A DNA stretch of 64,000 bases from JAKVCB01 sp963578605 (GTDB taxonomy: Bacteria > Planctomycetota > Planctomycetia > Pirellulales > Lacipirellulaceae). The notes beneath the pieces were generated by a model, which worked only from the letters and a program-made list of their open reading frames with translations, searched no databases and was not told where the DNA came from. Of the stretch, positions 62,714-64,000 are shown piece by piece; position 1 is the first letter of the stretch, and each line of letters begins with the position of its first letter. The DNA lies in the NCBI GenBank assembly GCA_963578605.1, contig CAUZEA010000018.1:1-64000 (forward strand), given 5' to 3'. Position numbers and translations under genes: made by a program.

Positions 62714-63670
62714 TTACTTGCCCTGGTGCTCCATCTTCCAGCCAGGCAGCGTTACCGACGCTTGTGGCTCCACCAACTTGTCATAAATTTCCGGCCGACG
62801 GGCCTTTAAGTAGCGCCGGCCCGAAGCACCCTCGAACTTGTCCGGCGTTAACAGCCCCACGACCACGTCGTCTTTGAGTGCATGACTTTCGACAAGTACC
62901 TCGCCGTAAGGATCGAGGATCATCGCCAGGCCTGGCTTGACCGTGTCGTAGTCCCAACCGATCGGATTTGTGAAAACCGCGTAGATCCCGTTTTCGTATG
63001 CCCGCGCCGGTAACCAACGCATCAGCCAGTCGCGTCCTTTGGGACCTTGAAACTCCTGGCGGAGCCGCACCGGGTCGCGGTCGCGATTTTCCCACAGGCT
63101 CCGATCTACCGTCCCCCGCCCAGGCATCGCCGATGGCAGGCAACACGTCACGTGCGGCATGAAGATGATCTCGGCACCGTGCATTGTCGTAATCCGTACA
63201 TTTTCCGGCAGGTTGTTGTCGTAGCAGATCATGAAGCCGACGCGGCAGCCCAAAAGGTCGATCACGTTGAAGCAATTCCCCGGAGAGAGGTGTGGATTTA
63301 CAAACGGGTGCAGCTTGTGAAATTTGGAGATGAACCCGTCCACCCCGACCGTCACGTAGCAGTTAAAGACATTTTCATCTGCGTCACGTTCGAGCAGGCC
63401 CGCCATAATCACCGTGTTGAGCCGGCGGGCAATATCACACAGGCGGCGCACTGAGGGGCCATCCGGCACGGGCTCGGCCACGTCCAACAGCTGCTGCTTG
63501 TCCAGTGGCTGGATCCAGCTATAGCCGGGGATACATCCTTCGTGGAAGCTGACAATCTCGGCGCCCTGCTCGACGGCCTGCTGTGCGAGCGCTTCAATAC
63601 GCGACAGGTTGTATTGCTGGTCGTTGTCGCGGTTCTCAAACTGCGCCGCCGCCACCCGGATTTCTCGCAT
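62714..63670 (-). CDS. Nitrilase-superfamily carbon-nitrogen hydrolase
   Basis: A 318-residue enzyme of the CN-hydrolase superfamily, which cleaves amides or nitriles. The catalytic triad is present: Glu44 in SFHEGCIPGY, Lys119 in SKFHKLHPF and Cys149 in GFMICYDNNLPENVR. The N-terminus is MREIRVAAAQFENRDND, and the later LMRWLPARAYENGIYAVFTN and IGWDYDTVKPGLAMILDPYG are typical. Closest visual match is N-carbamoylputrescine amidase or aliphatic amidase type, but the substrate is not set. GGGGGAAA lies close upstream of the ATG at 63670. No partner gene is adjacent. Confidence 0.88.
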   Translation of the reverse strand: MREIRVAAAQFENRDNDQQYNLSRIEALAQQAVEQGAEIVSFHEGCIPGYSWIQPLDKQQLLDVAEPVPDGPSVRRLCDIARRLNTVIMAGLLERDADENVFNCYVTVGVDGFISKFHKLHPFVNPHLSPGNCFNVIDLLGCRVGFMICYDNNLPENVRITTMHGAEIIFMPHVTCCLPSAMPGRGTVDRSLWENRDRDPVRLRQEFQGPKGRDWLMRWLPARAYENGIYAVFTNPIGWDYDTVKPGLAMILDPYGEVLVESHALKDDVVVGLLTPDKFEGASGRRYLKARRPEIYDKLVEPQASVTLPGWKMEHQGK

Positions 63671-64000
63671 CTTGGATTTCCCCCAGATAAGCTTCTCGCA
63701 GCGACCCTGGCCTGCGCCGTAGCAGACTGGCAAGACGGCGACGAATTGCACCCAAGATTATCGCGCCAAAGAGTGTCGTTGACAATGCCACCGCCATGGG
63801 CACCGACAGCCAGGTTGGTCATTGACCCAAGTGTCTTCCTTAACCCTGTCCATTCGGTGAGTGACAGAATGGACCAGTTGAAATTTGAGGTCACTATGGG
63901 TGAATGACGAAGTGTTCCGTACAACATATACCGGGAAATTGGCCTAGAGTTTATAGCCAGGTCTGCTCGAGATTGGTTGGAGCAGGTAGAGGTCAAGACG
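63671..64000. other. Window end with no recognised gene
   Basis: There are 330 bases upstream of the nitrilase gene. Two minus-strand and one plus-strand short frames lack domains. A promoter for the nitrilase gene probably lies here but no clear hexamer pair was found. Confidence 0.4.

Overview
The window looks like a chromosomal stretch from a planctomycete, most likely of the Pirellulales type. The grounds are gene content, not a database search. They include several small proteins of types I associate with planctomycetes (39334-39660, 25921-26169, 15202-15663), a fused SecD-SecF translocase, a TPR protein ending in two RNA polymerase alpha-CTD-like domains, PQQ-type beta-propeller and DUF374/DUF2752/AsmA-type envelope proteins, and moderate GC content with weak or absent Shine-Dalgarno sequences. 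I see no insertion sequence, prophage, CRISPR array or rRNA. There is one tRNA (Thr, anticodon CGT) and one clear pseudogene, a degraded pyruvate kinase.

Layout. 0-6.6 kb, plus strand: proB, a cytochrome P450, purF and a hemolysin III/PAQR membrane protein. 6.9-15.1 kb, minus strand: seven genes in one direction. In transcription order they are an ANL/PaaK-LuxE-like adenylating enzyme, an aldehyde-dehydrogenase-fold enzyme lacking the usual general-base Glu, an iron alcohol dehydrogenase, a secreted eight-blade PQQ-type propeller, a HemW-like radical SAM protein, an orphan GcvH-like lipoyl carrier and a 2x[4Fe-4S] protein. This is the best candidate in the window for an undescribed system: possibly carboxylate activation and reduction coupled to a lipoyl carrier and Fe-S electron transfer. 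15.2-21.3 kb: small hypothetical proteins, a SNF2-type ATPase, a membrane protein, a candidate plus-strand small RNA with a 13-bp terminator stem, and a TPR protein. 21.6-25.8 kb, plus strand: an internally duplicated ABC-2 permease and two CNNM/CorC-like membrane proteins with overlapping ends. 25.9-30.9 kb: small and TPR proteins, an SDR, a DUF6174-like protein and the pyruvate kinase remnant.

30.8-45.8 kb is almost entirely minus strand and mostly housekeeping. It holds an exported hypothetical protein, nadK, dxs, ispA, xseB, xseA, a DUF374 acyltransferase-like protein, dapF, a small planctomycete protein, a 1105-aa AsmA-like protein, a membrane glycosyltransferase and tilS. dxs-ispA overlap by ATGA and xseB-xseA are 3 nt apart, so isoprenoid precursor synthesis and exonuclease VII sit in one apparent operon. 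45.8-47.1 kb has no recognisable gene.

47.1-50.9 kb, plus strand: rny (RNase Y) and ymdB, the same pair seen in Firmicutes, then DUF2752 and a lipoprotein-like hypothetical. 51-55.4 kb: a VWA/MIDAS membrane protein, an exported alpha/beta-hydrolase that has lost its nucleophile, and a LysM-like protein. 55.7-60.7 kb, minus strand: the classical tgt-yajC-secDF block, with a 15-bp hairpin between tgt and yajC. 60.9-63.7 kb: the TPR/alpha-CTD protein, tRNA-Thr and a nitrilase-superfamily amidohydrolase.
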